Assembly: GCF_914767665.1 (NCBI RefSeq)
Contig: NC_059508.1
Location: 1,612,001-1,676,000 of the forward strand
Source of the DNA: Harmonia axyridis
Taxonomy: Eukaryota; Arthropoda; Insecta; Coleoptera; Coccinellidae
Direction of reading: 5' to 3'
Length of the DNA: 64,000 nucleotides
This document shows positions 44,101-56,500 of this stretch, in pieces. A model generated the notes under the pieces. The model did not search any database. It was not told where the DNA came from and was given only the letters and a program-made list of their open reading frames with translations. Numbering within the stretch: position 1 is the stretch's first letter; each line of letters opens with the position of its first letter. The position numbers and the translations under genes are program-made.

Positions 44101-47100
44101 TTGATATTAACATCGTAAATTTGGAAATTTTTTTGTTTTATAAGTACTCATAACATTTTGACGTACGAGCACAATTTTTGTTGTTTACACTAAATTGAAT
44201 ATACCATCTCTGCCACAATATGGATTTAACTCGTAAAATTTCCGAGCTATTAAAATTGACCATATTCACCATAGACCTAATATCAATTCTACACTCGGCC
44301 ACAGTTAATTTGTTCATAAAACCACCTTTCACTAATGTTTTTATTTCCAAAAGGTGAAATTTTTGCGAAATATTCTACCAAACAAGCCTATCTGGTTACA
44401 ACTTCAGTAAAATATTATGTCCACTGTAGAAAAATATATCAGCAGTCTTCACCTACATTAGATAAATTCATGCAATTTATGTCTGAATCTATTTTGGCTT
44501 ACGTAATTTTCTACGTGTTTGAAGCAATGGCGCATAAAATTCGTAACGTCTGCATGTTGACCTACCCTCTGAATTATTCAAAAACCGAACAAACATTTAT
44601 TCAAGAGGTTGGCTAGCATAAGGTTATGCTGATAATCGATATTAAAGGGTATCATTACTGTGGATCTGGCATCCACAGTTGAGGCAAACATAGTACTTCC
44701 CTCCAAAACAGTAATCGTTCGAAAAATCTGAATTATGGCCCAAGTGATCGGCAAAATAACCTTTCACCCCGTCGAATGACCTTTACGAAGTGGCTGAATG
44801 CAAATCAGGCCCTAGATACGCCACTGCGATAGTGGTTTTAAACGGCAGAAGTGGTTAGTATGGATTTCGATCAATTCCAGAAAAGTTGCCCAGATCGGAA
44901 TTTTCAACGAATACCATTTGCATAAGGTCAAATTTGAGGGGTAGGTAACTATTTGATTTAACAAGCCGAGTTTAACTGGAAAACAACATGGCATGGGAAA
45001 ACCCAATTGAAATTATATTCTTAACGGATTTTCCATCGTGGCATGACGAATTTCAATTTCTTGCTGAATTTCAACAATCCTGGCATTGATCGAATCGAAA
45101 CAAGGGCTGTTTTTGGAAGAAACCACAATTTTTTTAATATCATTCTTGGTTAGAACCTATAAAGAACGATACTAAAAAAATGTGGTTTCTTCCAGAAACA
45201 GCCTTATTTCGAATAATAAAAAAATTGTCCTATCAAACCTTATGAATAGGTAAGGTTTGATATGACAATTTTTTTAAGATTTTAATAAGATGAACTAATC
45301 TACACAAGGTGTTTACAAATTAGACGTGCACCTTGAAAAAAGGTGTTAGTATCACTCATTTACTGTCGATTGAGCCATATTTATGAATAACCGAAAATCA
45401 ACAGATTCTGTGATATTTAAGTTTTGTATTTAAAAAAAAAATTCTCACCTTACATCTTTTTTCGTTAATTTTCTCTACGTTGACCAAGTTTGATTTAGAT
45501 TTTGGATTATTTTCACCAGAAAAGGATATGATATGTATGAAAAAAGCTAAACTATGCTGTATGTGATGCTGAAAAAAAATTGGTATGATTTGAAAGTTGG
45601 TATATGAAGATAATAATATTAAATTTCTAATATATGTTTGCCTGCAAAATTCGAATTCTACGATTTATGTTTGACAAAGTTATTCTGTAAACTTTTGCCA
45701 AATTCCTTCTTTATTTCCAAAAAAATTTTTGTCAGAATGCAGGCACTAGTTTTGTTTCAGCAGATTTTGATATGAAAGGGGAAAGAAGCAAAGAAAGGAA
45801 AGTAATGAATAAAATATTCTTTTTATTGAAATTAAATTCAAAATTTCAATACAAAAATATATTCAAAATTATGTTCGCAATGACCTCCACCATTCCTAGT
45901 ATAAGCACGTGCTATTTTTCTTTTTTCTTCAGTAGTTACTTTCCGCCTGAAATTTACTCTCAATCTTCTCGCTGCTTCGTATTCTAATGGTGTTAGATCC
46001 GGACTTCTCGCTGGCCACGAAAATAACCCAAAATTATAATCAAATTTGGTCAACGTTCGAAGAAAAATGAAGTAAGGTGAGAAATCACTCAAACAACAGC
46101 AAACGTGTCATACTAACACGTCCTCCAAAGTTCACGTCTAATTTGAAAACCCCCTGTATAAAAAAATCATCTTGTTCATTATTTCTCCAGAAAAAATATG
46201 AAAAGACAAAATTATGAAGTAAAAACTTCTGTATACCATTTCGTATGTTGATTAAATCGTTTTTTTCTATAGAAACTTACACTTTTTTGAAGATAACCAA
46301 ACTGAATTGTAAATATTATTGTAAACCAACCTTTGATTTGTGCTTTACATGCTCCATTCACAGGATTGGTGTTATCACCACATAAACAGTATCCTCCCAA
46401 ACAAGTTGTTCCTTTTATCACTGTACAATTAGCTTGTGATCTACATGGTCTTTGAACTGAAAGAAATTTTAGATTATTCATATTTATATTTGGTATTTAT
46501 ATTTCCTGATTTAATATTCCCATTCTGAAATAGTCAGCATTAAGATATTTTGTTTTAATCCACTTGATTTCAATATCCAATCCATGAATTTCAACGGTTG
46601 AAAATTGAGGGATCAAATAAGGAGTTTTATTTCAATAAATGTATGCATTGAGTCTGATCAATAGGACTGAAAAATTCATCAACAATACTAGAAATTAATG
46701 AAAATTACTAATGTAATCAGTAAATTCTATATTGATCATTCGAATTTAGTATAATTTTGTTCAATTTGTAGTCAACTTTGTAATGCCTTCCTTAAGCCAA
46801 CTTGAATAACTTCAACGAATGTATACTGCAGATATTATTTTATAGTTAAGATATTAAATGAATTTCTACACGCGAAGAGAACCATGTCCTTGATATTTCA
46901 GTACTGTTTCATTTTCAATGATATATTTTTTTCGTTTGACCTCGAATTTGAACAATAGGTTTGTTTCCTAGGATTGCACAGCAATTTGTGATCTGGATTG
47001 AGTTGCTTTTGAGGCGAAGCTACGAAAAGAACAAAATGGCTAATGAGATTTTGATTAGATATCGTGATATCTCTCCGACGAAACTTAACGAAGTAAGCAG

Positions 47101-49459
47101 AGGTCAGCTTATAATTTCTCTTGTTGCATACCATAATATCTTCATACCAGATAAGCACTTTGGTGGAAAATTATTGCATTTGAACTGAATACCTACGACA
47201 GAAATAGATTCCTGATGATCTATTCGAATAATAATCTTGGTATTCAGAAGGAGAGGGTTTTTCTGAAAGAAGTTTAGCGTGAGTGATTTAGTCGTTGATC
47301 AAGCCCCAAAACAGTTTAAATTATGTTATATAATGATGGATATTGCAAATTAAACATTGTGATTCATTATTGCTTCAAAAATAACCATTTTGAATTGTCA
47401 AAAAAAAAAACTACAAAACCATTTTGGATTTGAACCCAGCCATATTGACAAAGATTTAAAAAATTCAAAACTCATTAATCCCAACACTAGGGATTAATTC
47501 AAGTTAAGAATACCAATGTCGTACTTATATTAGGCCAATTGAAAAGTACCCGGTCTGATGCACAGATGGTGGTGCTAGTATTAAATCCATATGATTTTTA
47601 GTTAGTACCAACCTTTAAACGATATGTGTCAGTAGTTCGACCATTAGTTTGAGAGATATTGCGTTGTGAGTTACTTTTGTTATTTGAAAAAAGATGAAAA
47701 AAGAAGCACTTCGTGTGCTGACTAAATATTGTTTTTTGTAGGGGAAAAATACAGTTGAAGCAAAATCTTGACTTGATGAAGAGTTTCCGAGGTCTGCACC
47801 AGGAAAATCAACCATCATTGATTGGTGTGCTAAGTTTAAACGTGGTGAAATGAGCACCGAAGACGACGAACGCAGTGGACGCCCAAAAGAGGCTGTCACC
47901 GACGAAAAAATCAAAAAAGTTCACAAAATAATTTTGAATGACAATGAAGTGAAGTTGATCGAGATAGCTGACATTGTGAAGATCACCTAAACATGAAGAT
48001 ATGTGACAACGGATGAAACATGGCTCCATCATTTCACTTCAGAGTCCAATTGACAGTCAGCTGAGTGGACTGCAACCGATGAACCGAATCCAAAGCAAGG
48101 AAAAATACAACAGTCAGCTGGCAAGGTTATGGCATCAGTATTCTGGGATGCGCAAAGTATAATAAGGTAATCAATGAATCAATGAATATGATGGCTCCAA
48201 AAGGGCCAGACCATCAACGGCGATTATTATATAGAGTTATTGGATCGTTTAAAGAATGAAATCGTTGAAAAACGGGCCCCATTTGAAGAAAAATCGAATT
48301 TTGCCAAAAAATGTGTTTTAACATGGTAGACCAGGGACTTTTCAATTGGCCTGTTGAAATACCTATTTTAAATCATTAAAAAAGCGGGCTTGAAATTAAA
48401 AAAACTGCTATAACATTTTGAATTTGACAAAAGTTTAAAAAATTTGAAACTTATTAACTCCTACACTAGCGACTAATTCAAGCTAGGAAGATGTCATACT
48501 TATAACAACAGATTTTTGTACCAAATTCATATAGTTTGTTAGTAAGCTCTGAAGGACGTACGGAGAATGGAGTTTTTTATTTGTTTTTTGGATTCTGCAC
48601 ATTTCAAAATGTAAGCGGTGATTATTTCATGGGGGTTAAAATTATAATCCTGTAACGATTTCCAAGGTACCATCATCGACTCAAAATAATGTTTTTTTTT
48701 AGTTAGAAATAAAATTATTTTCGCAGTTAGACCAACACTGCCCCATCAAATATTTTTTCATTTTTCTCATGTTGAATGACTATGTTTAGTGCCAAAAATC
48801 ATTTATCTTGCTATATTATTCTTTGGTGATTTCAAGTTACAAATTGGCGGATGTCCCGGGTTCAATTTTTTCAGCTGTTTTCAATATCTTTGTTTCTAAT
48901 CTATTGTTCCGCATTTATTTGCTCAAACAGGTGGTACTCAATCTTCATTTATTCGGCAAGGGATTAGGAAGGCATTCAAAGTTTAGATTTTGGTAGTTCA
49001 AATATTGCACTGATTCAGCATGTGTTATTTGATTTTAATTGAAATAGAGACTAGTGAAAATCCCCCTGAAAAAATCTGGATAAAAAGAATTCTCGAGTTC
49101 ATTTATTAATTAAGTGGAATCATATTATTTCTCTTGAAAGAAAATAATTGACTTCTTCTTTAAAATTGAACATTCTGAACAACGCGCAACTTTTCGCGCT
49201 CTTATTTAAAATGTGTGCATCAATTTGGATGATTATGTGCTAGTTTTGGTTTTGGAATAAAGACGAACTAAGGGCTTTTCTTCGTCTTTCAATATACAGA
49301 ATATATTGAAGAGTATCTGATCGTACCAGTGGGTTGAATCGGTGCATTCTGCTGATTGTTGTTGCTCGATTTCCCGAAAGTGGTAAGGCCATGTGCATGA
49401 TTGAATCCAGCAAGCACTAGAAGAAGCGGTATAGACACAGTCACAAAAAAAGCATTCAT
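41145..49459 (-). CDS. Small secreted Cys-rich (EB/EGF-like) protein with hydrophobic C-terminus, unnamed
   Basis: Four short exons join in phase: 49327-49459 (ATG at 49459), 46331-46456, 41485-41634 and 41145-41248; 513 nt, 170 aa. The N-terminus is a clear signal peptide (MNAFFVTVSIPLLLVLAGF, then HAHG), followed by an Asn/Gln/Pro linker. There are two Cys-rich modules: PCRSQANCTV..TTCLGGYCLCGD..GACKAQ (EB-module-like spacing) and HLCTTDTDCVDNADCLQ..ICTCQEGFVELGFQCS (EGF-like). The last exon adds a hydrophobic stretch (FPGIMALLGVLLLC) with a short polar end, as in GPI-anchor signals or a C-terminal membrane helix. It is probably exported and tethered to the cell surface. I cannot name the family. 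Its introns (2.9 and 4.7 kb) are packed with mobile elements. Confidence 0.75.
41735..41877. repeat. GC-rich island in an AT-rich intron
   Basis: About 140 bases, far richer in G and C than anything around, lie in intron 3-side sequence of the small secreted-protein gene. GTGACTCTG near 41770 and its reverse complement CAGAGTCAC near 41862-41870 bound most of it. The minus frame is open but has no family features. A SINE or other short insertion is the likeliest explanation. Confidence 0.4.
42785..43205. repeat. Possible non-autonomous element (cagggtg end)
   Basis: The sequence starts tatacagggtgaatcaattg, a typical transposon-end pattern, and a ctctacaggtggtccgaaag motif lies near 43192. 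The minus-strand frame at 42862-43071 has no recognisable domain. The right boundary is uncertain. Confidence 0.3.
45091..45276. repeat. Two adjacent hairpins with long stems
   Basis: The first is at about 45091-45215: arms of about 54 bases (core gctgttt-tggaagaaaccac) pair almost perfectly around a loop of about 13-15 bases. The second, immediately next at about 45217-45276, pairs aattgtcctatcaaacctta with taaggtttgatatgacaatt around 8-9 bases. They sit just left of a terminal-inverted-repeat element, inside intron 2 of the small secreted-protein gene. Confidence 0.6.
45301..46160 (-). mobile_element. Non-autonomous TIR element, copy 1, Tc1/mariner-derived
   Basis: The ends at 45301-45328 and 46133-46160 are inverted copies of each other (both reading ...aaattagacgtg inward). 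The minus-strand frame at 45838-46092 contains SWPARSPDLTPLEY, the conserved segment around the last catalytic acid of Tc1/mariner-type transposases, fused directly to a C-terminal piece (ARAYTRNGGGHCEHNF). It is a deletion derivative with no functional transposase. Confidence 0.7.
46457..49326 (-). other. Intron 1 of the small secreted-protein gene
   Basis: This 2.9 kb intron contains a mariner copy (47532-48353) and otherwise AT-rich DNA. The frames at 46898-47158 (-) and 46961-47188 (+) overlap each other and show no family features. Confidence 0.6.
47532..48353 (+). mobile_element. Degenerate mariner transposon with both terminal inverted repeats
   Basis: The ends are aggccaattgaaaagt at 47532 and its complement acttttcaattggcct at 48335-48352. 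The plus strand encodes pieces of a mariner transposase: an N-terminal helix-turn-helix segment (KFKRGEMSTEDDERSGRPKE, then VTDEKIKKVHKIIL) at about 47840-47990, and a catalytic-core start (VTTDETWLHHFTSESN, QSAEW) at about 48000-48080, the pattern of irritans-type mariners. Stops, frameshifts and large internal deletions make it inactive. It sits inside intron 1 of the small secreted-protein gene. Confidence 0.8.
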
Positions 49460-50150
49460 TTCGCACGGACGTTATTTTTCTTCGCGAAGTGCTCACATTA
49501 AACTACACGCTCTTTTAAGGAGAATTTAAATTGTGTGCCAATGCAGAGTATTAAAATTTTCAACGGGCATGCGCCCCATACACCGTACTAAATCGTGCAC
49601 ATGTATATGGCATAGAATTAACGTCTTGGTCGGAATCTTGAAACGATAAGAAAACTGAGGGGCATTGGGTCGACTGAAATGCTATGTGGTCACGCGATCC
49701 GTTGCGTCATTTCCTACAGAGCCCTTACAAATTGTTGGATAAACTGGCAAAGTGTGATGACTTCAAAAATACATTTGTTACGTAATTTTCCTGGCTCCAC
49801 CTTGTATTATTTTTAGCCGAAATTTCCTCCCCTTATCATTTTCTAGTTCGATATTGGTTCTTCCTATGCTCGCACTATGCCTGCCAAGGAACCCCAATCT
49901 CCATTATCTCGACACCCTCGACCCTACGCCCCTGTTTCCTGTGTCTATATTTAACGAACAGAATATGAATTTGGCAACGCATGGATGTATAGGCCATTAT
50001 CTGTCATTAATCATGTTTTTTTACTGAGGAGATTATTAAGTTATACATCTATACACCTCACGATTTGGCAGCTCCTGACAGTGGCGTGCAGATTTGATGT
50101 TCCGTTGAATTGTATAATACAAGCTGGTCTAACGAAAACATAACACCTCG
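49460..50150. other. Upstream of the small secreted-protein gene, nothing recognised
   Basis: The promoter of the minus-strand gene starting at 49459 should lie here. The stretch is somewhat less AT-rich than average; no motif could be assigned. Confidence 0.4.
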
Positions 50151-50154
50151 GTTT

Positions 50155-51460
50155 TCCGGAATTAAAATGAAAATGTGGAAAATCGCTCGGACCCGTCAAT
50201 TCCTGAATCGAGGAGGAACAACTTTTCCCTTTTCGCACTCCCGTAACTGCAACCCCCCAACGGAGGTGAGTACAACCACTTGATTTTGTTGCAATACCTC
50301 ATTTTGAAGATCTTATCGAGTACCTACCATGTGATCCTGAAATGTGATTTATTCTCAGTTTGGTTTGGCAATTCATCATAAATAGACTTACGCCTGAACA
50401 ACGCTTGCAAATAGTGCAATTTTGTTTCGAAAATAATGGTTCTGTGCAGAATACGTACCGCGCATTACGTCCATTTTATTTTGTTTAGCGATGAAGCGCA
50501 CTTCTGGTTGAATGGCTACGTCAACAAACAAAACTGCCCCATTTGAGTGAAGCTAATCCTCAAGGGTATGTCGAAACACCGTTACATCCAGAAAAACTGA
50601 CTGTTTGGTGCGCTTTATGGGCTTTATGGTGATCGGTATAGAGCCATGATTACTAACTTTTCTAACTTTTTCATTCCTGAATTGAACAACCATGATGTCC
50701 AGGAGCTGTGGTTCCAACAAGACGGCGCAACATGTCACACAGCTCGTGCCACAATCGATTTATTGAAAGACACGTTTGGTGACCGCCTAATTTCACGTTT
50801 TGGACCTGTGAATTGGCCTCCAAGATCTTGTGATTTAACACCGCTAGACTATTTTTTGTGGGGCTATGTAAAGTCATTGGTCTATGCGGATAAGCCGCCA
50901 ACCCTTGACTATTTGGAAGACAACATTTGCCGTGTTATTGCCGATATACGGCCACAAATGTTGGAAAAAGTCATCGAAAATTGGACATCCAGATAGGACT
51001 ACATCCGAGCCAGTCGTGGTGGTCATATGCCAGAAATCATATTTAAAATGTAATGCCACAAGATTATCTTGCGGATAAATAAAATTCATGTCAATCGAAT
51101 AATCCATCGTTGTTTTATTGAAATTTAAAGTTCTATAGCTCTAAAAAAACACCCTTTAGCTTCGAAATGTGTTGGATATGAATAATATTCTCGAGATAAA
51201 TTGCACATTGGCTCTTTCACTATTTTTGCTGTCATTTCATTATCGATGGATATTTTGAAGCAGAATTTTAGGGTCAGATAGTACTCAATAGTATATTCAA
51301 AATTAGTTATCGCAACACTCCTCGTCCCTATTAAAAATCAATGGGTTGTGCTCAACCCTGTTGGGGGGTTGAAGTTACCTGGATAAAAAGAAAAGGTTTC
51401 CCTCCTCAAATCAGAAATTGACGGGTCCGAGCGATTTTCCACATTTTCATTTTGAAAAAT
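50155..51460. mobile_element. Long-inverted-repeat element enclosing a transposase remnant
   Basis: About 115 bases at about 50155-50275 recur in reverse complement at about 51345-51460; the shared part includes aattgacgggtccgagcgat and tttccacattttcattt, and the gggggttg..gtta block. The plus-strand transposase remnant lies between the arms. This looks like a composite or foldback element that carried or acquired a Tc1/mariner-like transposase. Confidence 0.6.
50390..50995 (+). pseudogene. Broken Tc1/mariner-superfamily transposase
   Basis: Frame pieces in order: LTPEQRLQIVQFCFENNGSV (N-terminal helix-turn-helix, near 50390), FSDEAHFWLNGYVNKQN (first catalytic Asp, near 50490), then an open frame 50646-50996 with WFQQDGATCHTA (second Asp) and NWPPRSCDLTPLDYFLWG (third acid). 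The middle of the protein, between the N-terminal domain and FSDEAHF, is deleted and the frame is interrupted by stops. The pattern is that of a widespread insect transposase; it cannot be functional. Confidence 0.8.
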
Positions 51461-51480
51461 AAAATCGGATAAATAAATTT

Positions 51481-52206
51481 TTTCTACGTTGACCAACTTT
51501 GATTTGAATTTTGGATTATTTTCATGAGAAAATGATATGATATACATCAAAGAAGCAAAACTATGCTGTATTAGATGTTGAATAAGAATAAGTATGATTT
51601 GGAAATTTGTAAATGAAGGAAAAAATAGTAAATTCCTAATATAAATGTGCTGCAACTATCGAATTCCACAATTTACGTATGACAAAATTATTTCAAAAAC
51701 TTGCCGAATTCTTTCTTTATTTTCTTGAAAAACTTTCGTTAGAATGCAGGCACTAGTTTTGTGCTGATTTTGATTTGAAAGGGGAAATAATCAAAAAAAG
51801 GAAAATAAATAATAAAATATTTTTTTTGCAATTGAACTCAAAATTTCAATACAAGAATGTATCCATAAATTATGTTCGAAATGACCTCCACCATTCTTTA
51901 TACAAGCACGTGCTCTTCTTCTTATTTCTTCAGTTCTTCCTGAAAGTTCCGCCTGAAAGTCACTCTCAAGTCTCAATATTCTCCCTGCTTCGTTTATTCT
52001 AACGGTGTTCGATCTAGACTTCTCGCTGGCTACGAAAATAATTCGACATTATAATCAGATTTGGTCAGCGTAGAAAAAATTGAACAAAAATTAAGTAAGG
52101 TGGAAATCTTTTAAAAATAACAAGAACTCAAAATCCCGTGAACTGTTGATTTTTGATTATCGCTAAATATACTAGGATCACGTCTAATTTGGAAACACCC
52201 TGTATA
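51481..52206 (-). mobile_element. Non-autonomous TIR element, copy 2, left end missing
   Basis: This is a diverged copy of the element at 45301-46160: it shares ttctacgttgacca, ttttggattattttca, aaactatgctgta, aatgcaggcactagtttt, and the right end cacgtctaatttggaaaca followed by ccctgtata. The match begins at about 45470 of copy 1, so roughly the first 170 bases, including the left terminal repeat, are absent. It abuts the long-inverted-repeat element on its left. Confidence 0.7.
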
Positions 52207-53563
52207 ATATTTTTCGGCAACAAATCATAAAATGAGAATTCTGCATTCAAATTCTTTTATTTGAAATTAATTTGGTCTTTACATTGTAATTTTTTGATAA
52301 ATAATGCTGCATTTTCTTGAATCTTTATATTCCTTCGGAAGTCCTTGATATGATATTCTGCAGTGCGAAAAGTTATCAGATCATAAAAATTACATTTTTT
52401 CACGTGTAAAAATACAAATTTCTGAATAACACATTTCAGAGATGATTCACATATAAACAAAATTTCAGTGGTATATGTAAGATATCGAATTTCTATAAAA
52501 AAATCAATCAATTGCTCGCAAAATGGTAAAATTATCTAAATAATTGAAAAAGAGTCAGTTGTAATGAACCAAGTTAAAACGACCTGGATCGAGTGTATTC
52601 ACCGACAAAATTTGCATATGTAATCTGACGGTGTAGGGTGATTAAGCGATGGAAAGGAAAAACCATCAAGGAAAGCTCCGTGAGCAGGGAAAAACCTTGA
52701 TATTTTATCAACATTCGAAATGTAGATATTCCTGATAAGGGAAAGAAATATAGGAACATCGACTACTAGCATGCAAGTACCTAACAGATTTTCTCTTGAT
52801 ATGGTGGGGAATGAAACTAGTGAGCACGCAGTTAAGGAAAATCACGAACGGATAACAAATATTTTATGCCTCGATGTCAGGATAGTTTTGTCGAAAGATA
52901 ATGAAGGAACCGCTTCTTCGTTTACTCAAAACAGAACACGCAATGATCTGACCTTTTCTATTATTCATTTTATCACCTTTATAAATTAATTATCCATCGT
53001 GCGAATTGAAAAACCCACTGAAATCATTTTTCAATTACTTACACCCACTCTTTAGATGAAATACTCTAGAATTTATTATACAGGGTGTCCCGGGAGTAAT
53101 TGTATATAGTCTTACCAGAGGTAGAGTAGGCCTAGGTGAGTACGGATTGAATGAAAAAAATTAAAATTTTTGGAAACTTATCGTCGGCGCTCATCTTCTT
53201 TTTATAAGGTGATAGTGTGAGATGAATTGAAAAAATCGAGTTGTTATAAATTATAATTTATTTAACATTCTTTTCACTGGTTCACATCATAATACAAGGA
53301 AGAATTTGAAAATCGAAATAAATAAATAAGAAATTTGATAATTCAACGTATTCACTCGAAAAGTTCCGATTATCAATTAGTTTTCTTATATTTAAGGCAC
53401 ACGTTATACAAGATAGGGAGAGTAATTTACAAAAAGAAACAAGGGAGTATCGAAGACTGTCGATAACAAAAGTGTACAAAAACACACATACTTTACATTC
53501 ACATGGAAAATTCCACTCTTCAAAGAAGAGAGAAGTCGATATAAATAATTTAATCTTAAAAAT
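52207..53563. other. Intergenic, 3' side of the chitin deacetylase gene
   Basis: No coding exon was found. A tatacagggtgtcccggga motif at 53080-53098 is a typical end of an insect DNA transposon, but no partner end was found. The right part must be the 3' UTR of the deacetylase gene. Confidence 0.5.
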
Positions 53564-56500
53564 CTAATCTTCTATATCGTTATCGATTCTACTACTGCGA
53601 ATTCCTGAATTTCCGGTCCATGGATAGATGTCAGGGCAAGGTTGGCAAGTTCTCATGTACCTCACTCCAGATTTGTGCCAAAGGTTGCAGACTTTGGGAT
53701 TGTTGCAGCGTTTTGGCCTGTCCTATAAAACATCAAAAACATTAATGATATAGTTTATTCAATTATTCGAAATTTCATAACTCAAAAGCTTTTATTATTG
53801 AATATACTTACTGCAAAGTCACATTGGAATGGTTTGAAGGATCCTAATCTTGATGTTGGTGTTGGATCTCTGACCCATTGTACAGCTTGCCAGTTGGTGA
53901 TGACCCAGACATCTCTCATAGCTAAGATGTTGTCCAAGAAGTTGATGAAACCTTCTTTATGGTGTGGTTGTGTGAACCAAGCGGCATGGTAGAAAAGTCC
54001 GAAAGGTGCTCTGAAAAGAACATATCAACATGATAAAATTCTTCAACTCGCTTAGGACTTCCGAAAATCCATCGAAGAGCTGCTATTTCTTCGTTTGGTG
54101 AATTTGAGTTTACAAACATAGGCGTACAATTTTGCTTCAACCGTTTCTTTCCGGAATTCGAGGCTTTATTTTGAAAAACTGGTTGAACATTTATGATTTA
54201 AAGTAATGTCCATCGCTGGACACTTCTTTCTCCTATCTTTCGGGAAGCGTACGAATCTCGCGTTGGAAAAACTGGTCATAGCGATCCATGAATCCAGCCA
54301 ATTTTTTACTTCTTCATTAGACTGGAAGTGCTGGTCAGCCAGGCCATGTGCCATTGATCGAAACAAGTGATAGTCCGAGGGAGCAACGTTTGGAGAATAC
54401 GATGGGTGGGGTAGGGCTTCCCATTTCAGAGTTTCCAAGTATGTCTTGACCACTTTCGCAACATGGGGTCGAGCGTTGTCATGCTGTAAAATCACTTTAT
54501 CATCTCTCTCGCTGTATTGCGGCCTCTTGTCTTCAATGCTCGGCTCAAACGCATTAATTGCTTTCGATAAGGATCGCCTGTGATTGTTTCAGTCGGTTTT
54601 AATAACTCATAATACACTACGCCGTGGAGGTCCCACCAAATACCTCTAATGACCTTGGAACCGTGATTACTCGGTTTGGCATCCGAACGTGGGAGCATGC
54701 CGAGATATCCCCATGATTTGCAGCTCTTGGGATTATCGTAATGAACTCATTTTTCGTCTGCAGTCACAATTCGATGCAGAAATCCCTTCCGTCTTTGCCT
54801 TACAAGCAGCTGTTCACAAGCAAACAAACGTCGGCTTCAACTCGTATGGCACCCAATTTCCTTGTTTCTGAATTATTCCCATAACTTTCAAGCGTTTTGA
54901 AATGGCTTCTTGCGTCACTCTCAATGATCCTGCCAATTCTTGTTGCGTTGACACGAGTCTTGATCAAGTAATGTCTCCAATTCTGCATCTTCAAAAACCT
55001 TCTCTCTTTTACCGCCATGCTGGTCTTCTACGTCAAAATCGCCGTTCTTGAAGCGTTGAAACTACTCTCGGCACGTTCTTCCACTAAGAGCGACCTCACT
55101 ATAGCTATTTGAAAGCATTCTATGAGCCTCAGCCGCAGATTTCTTCCTATTAAAGCAAAAAATTAAAACCTCCCGCAAATGACCAGAATTTGACTCATAA
55201 GCTGACATGTTTAATCCAGAATAACTTTATGATGCAGACACAAATCGACTTATATTTCGATGGCGTTTTGTTAACAAATACCTAAGCTTATTGTATGACA
55301 TCTTCGATCTATTCATTCCGACTACCACTTACCGCTACAGCCATCTATTGCAAAAAAGGCGGAAGCAAAGTTGTACACCTAATAAGAGCAATGCGAGTAG
55401 GCACACTAACCAACCTGTACATGTTAGTTTTATCCTATAGCGTAATTACGCCTTAACAAGGTGAATGCGTTTTATAATTTTATTTATCACCCTCTTCGCG
55501 TATTATTCAAATGGCAAAGATGAATGATTTTCGAGATAAAACTGATCTCATTTGCAATTTTCCTTTCTCGGTTTTCTGTCTGTAAGGCTAGAGCTTATTT
55601 GAATTTATTTCAGGGTCGGTTCATTACTTGCAAATATTGTACGAGATTTTGCGATATTCGCGAACAAAAATACAACGCAACAATGCGTTCATGCGAAAAC
55701 AATGTATGATTGATTTAGTCCAGGTAGAACGCATATGAATGGACCTTTCTTGTTGCGGATATTATCTTAGAAAAAAAAATAGAACAATAGGCTAACTATA
55801 AATGTTATTTCGAACCAGGGCTTTGTTAGAGTTGATGTATTTGATGATTTTTCATCCTGTCAACATCAGATCGGCGTGACCCATTTTTCTTTCACTGGAA
55901 AAACCTTTGAAAGCTTGGTCCTAGAATTGTCAAGAGTTGTTTTCAGCAGTGCCGGATTAAAATATTTTCGGTAATATATTATATGAAGGCTTTATTGTGC
56001 ATCCGATTTGGCAACTCTAATTTCAAAATCCAGTTTAATGATAAAGCCTATTTCACAAAGTTCCTACTAAGCACCGACAAACTGTCAATTTTTAGAATGT
56101 CAGTTTTCCCAGACTACTCACGTTGCGGTGATCGTAAGGTCAAATCGACAGTACGATTCTTAAATGAGGAAGGATCCATTGACGTGACATAAGTAGAGGA
56201 TTTTTCAATAAGAGGTGTCATTTTGAATAGCCCGGTATCTGGACAGCTGTCATTTTCGGACATTTGAGAAGTAAGAACTACGCCATTACTAAAAATGGAA
56301 ATAAGTACTCGATTCAACAACGCATTGACATTGTTACATAGACGTACAACTTTGCTTACGCTGTTTTTTTTTTCTGAAATTCGAGGCTTTATTGATAAAA
56401 ACTCGTTATACATTAATGATTTAAAGTATTATCTATCGCTGGCCACTACTTTCTCTCATCTTTCGGGCAGCTTTCGAGTCCCGCGTTGAAAAAACTGATC

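Noticed and set aside
53080..53250. Complete transposon starting tatacagggtgtcccggga
   Set aside because: Only one end was found; no inverted partner or transposase frame nearby.
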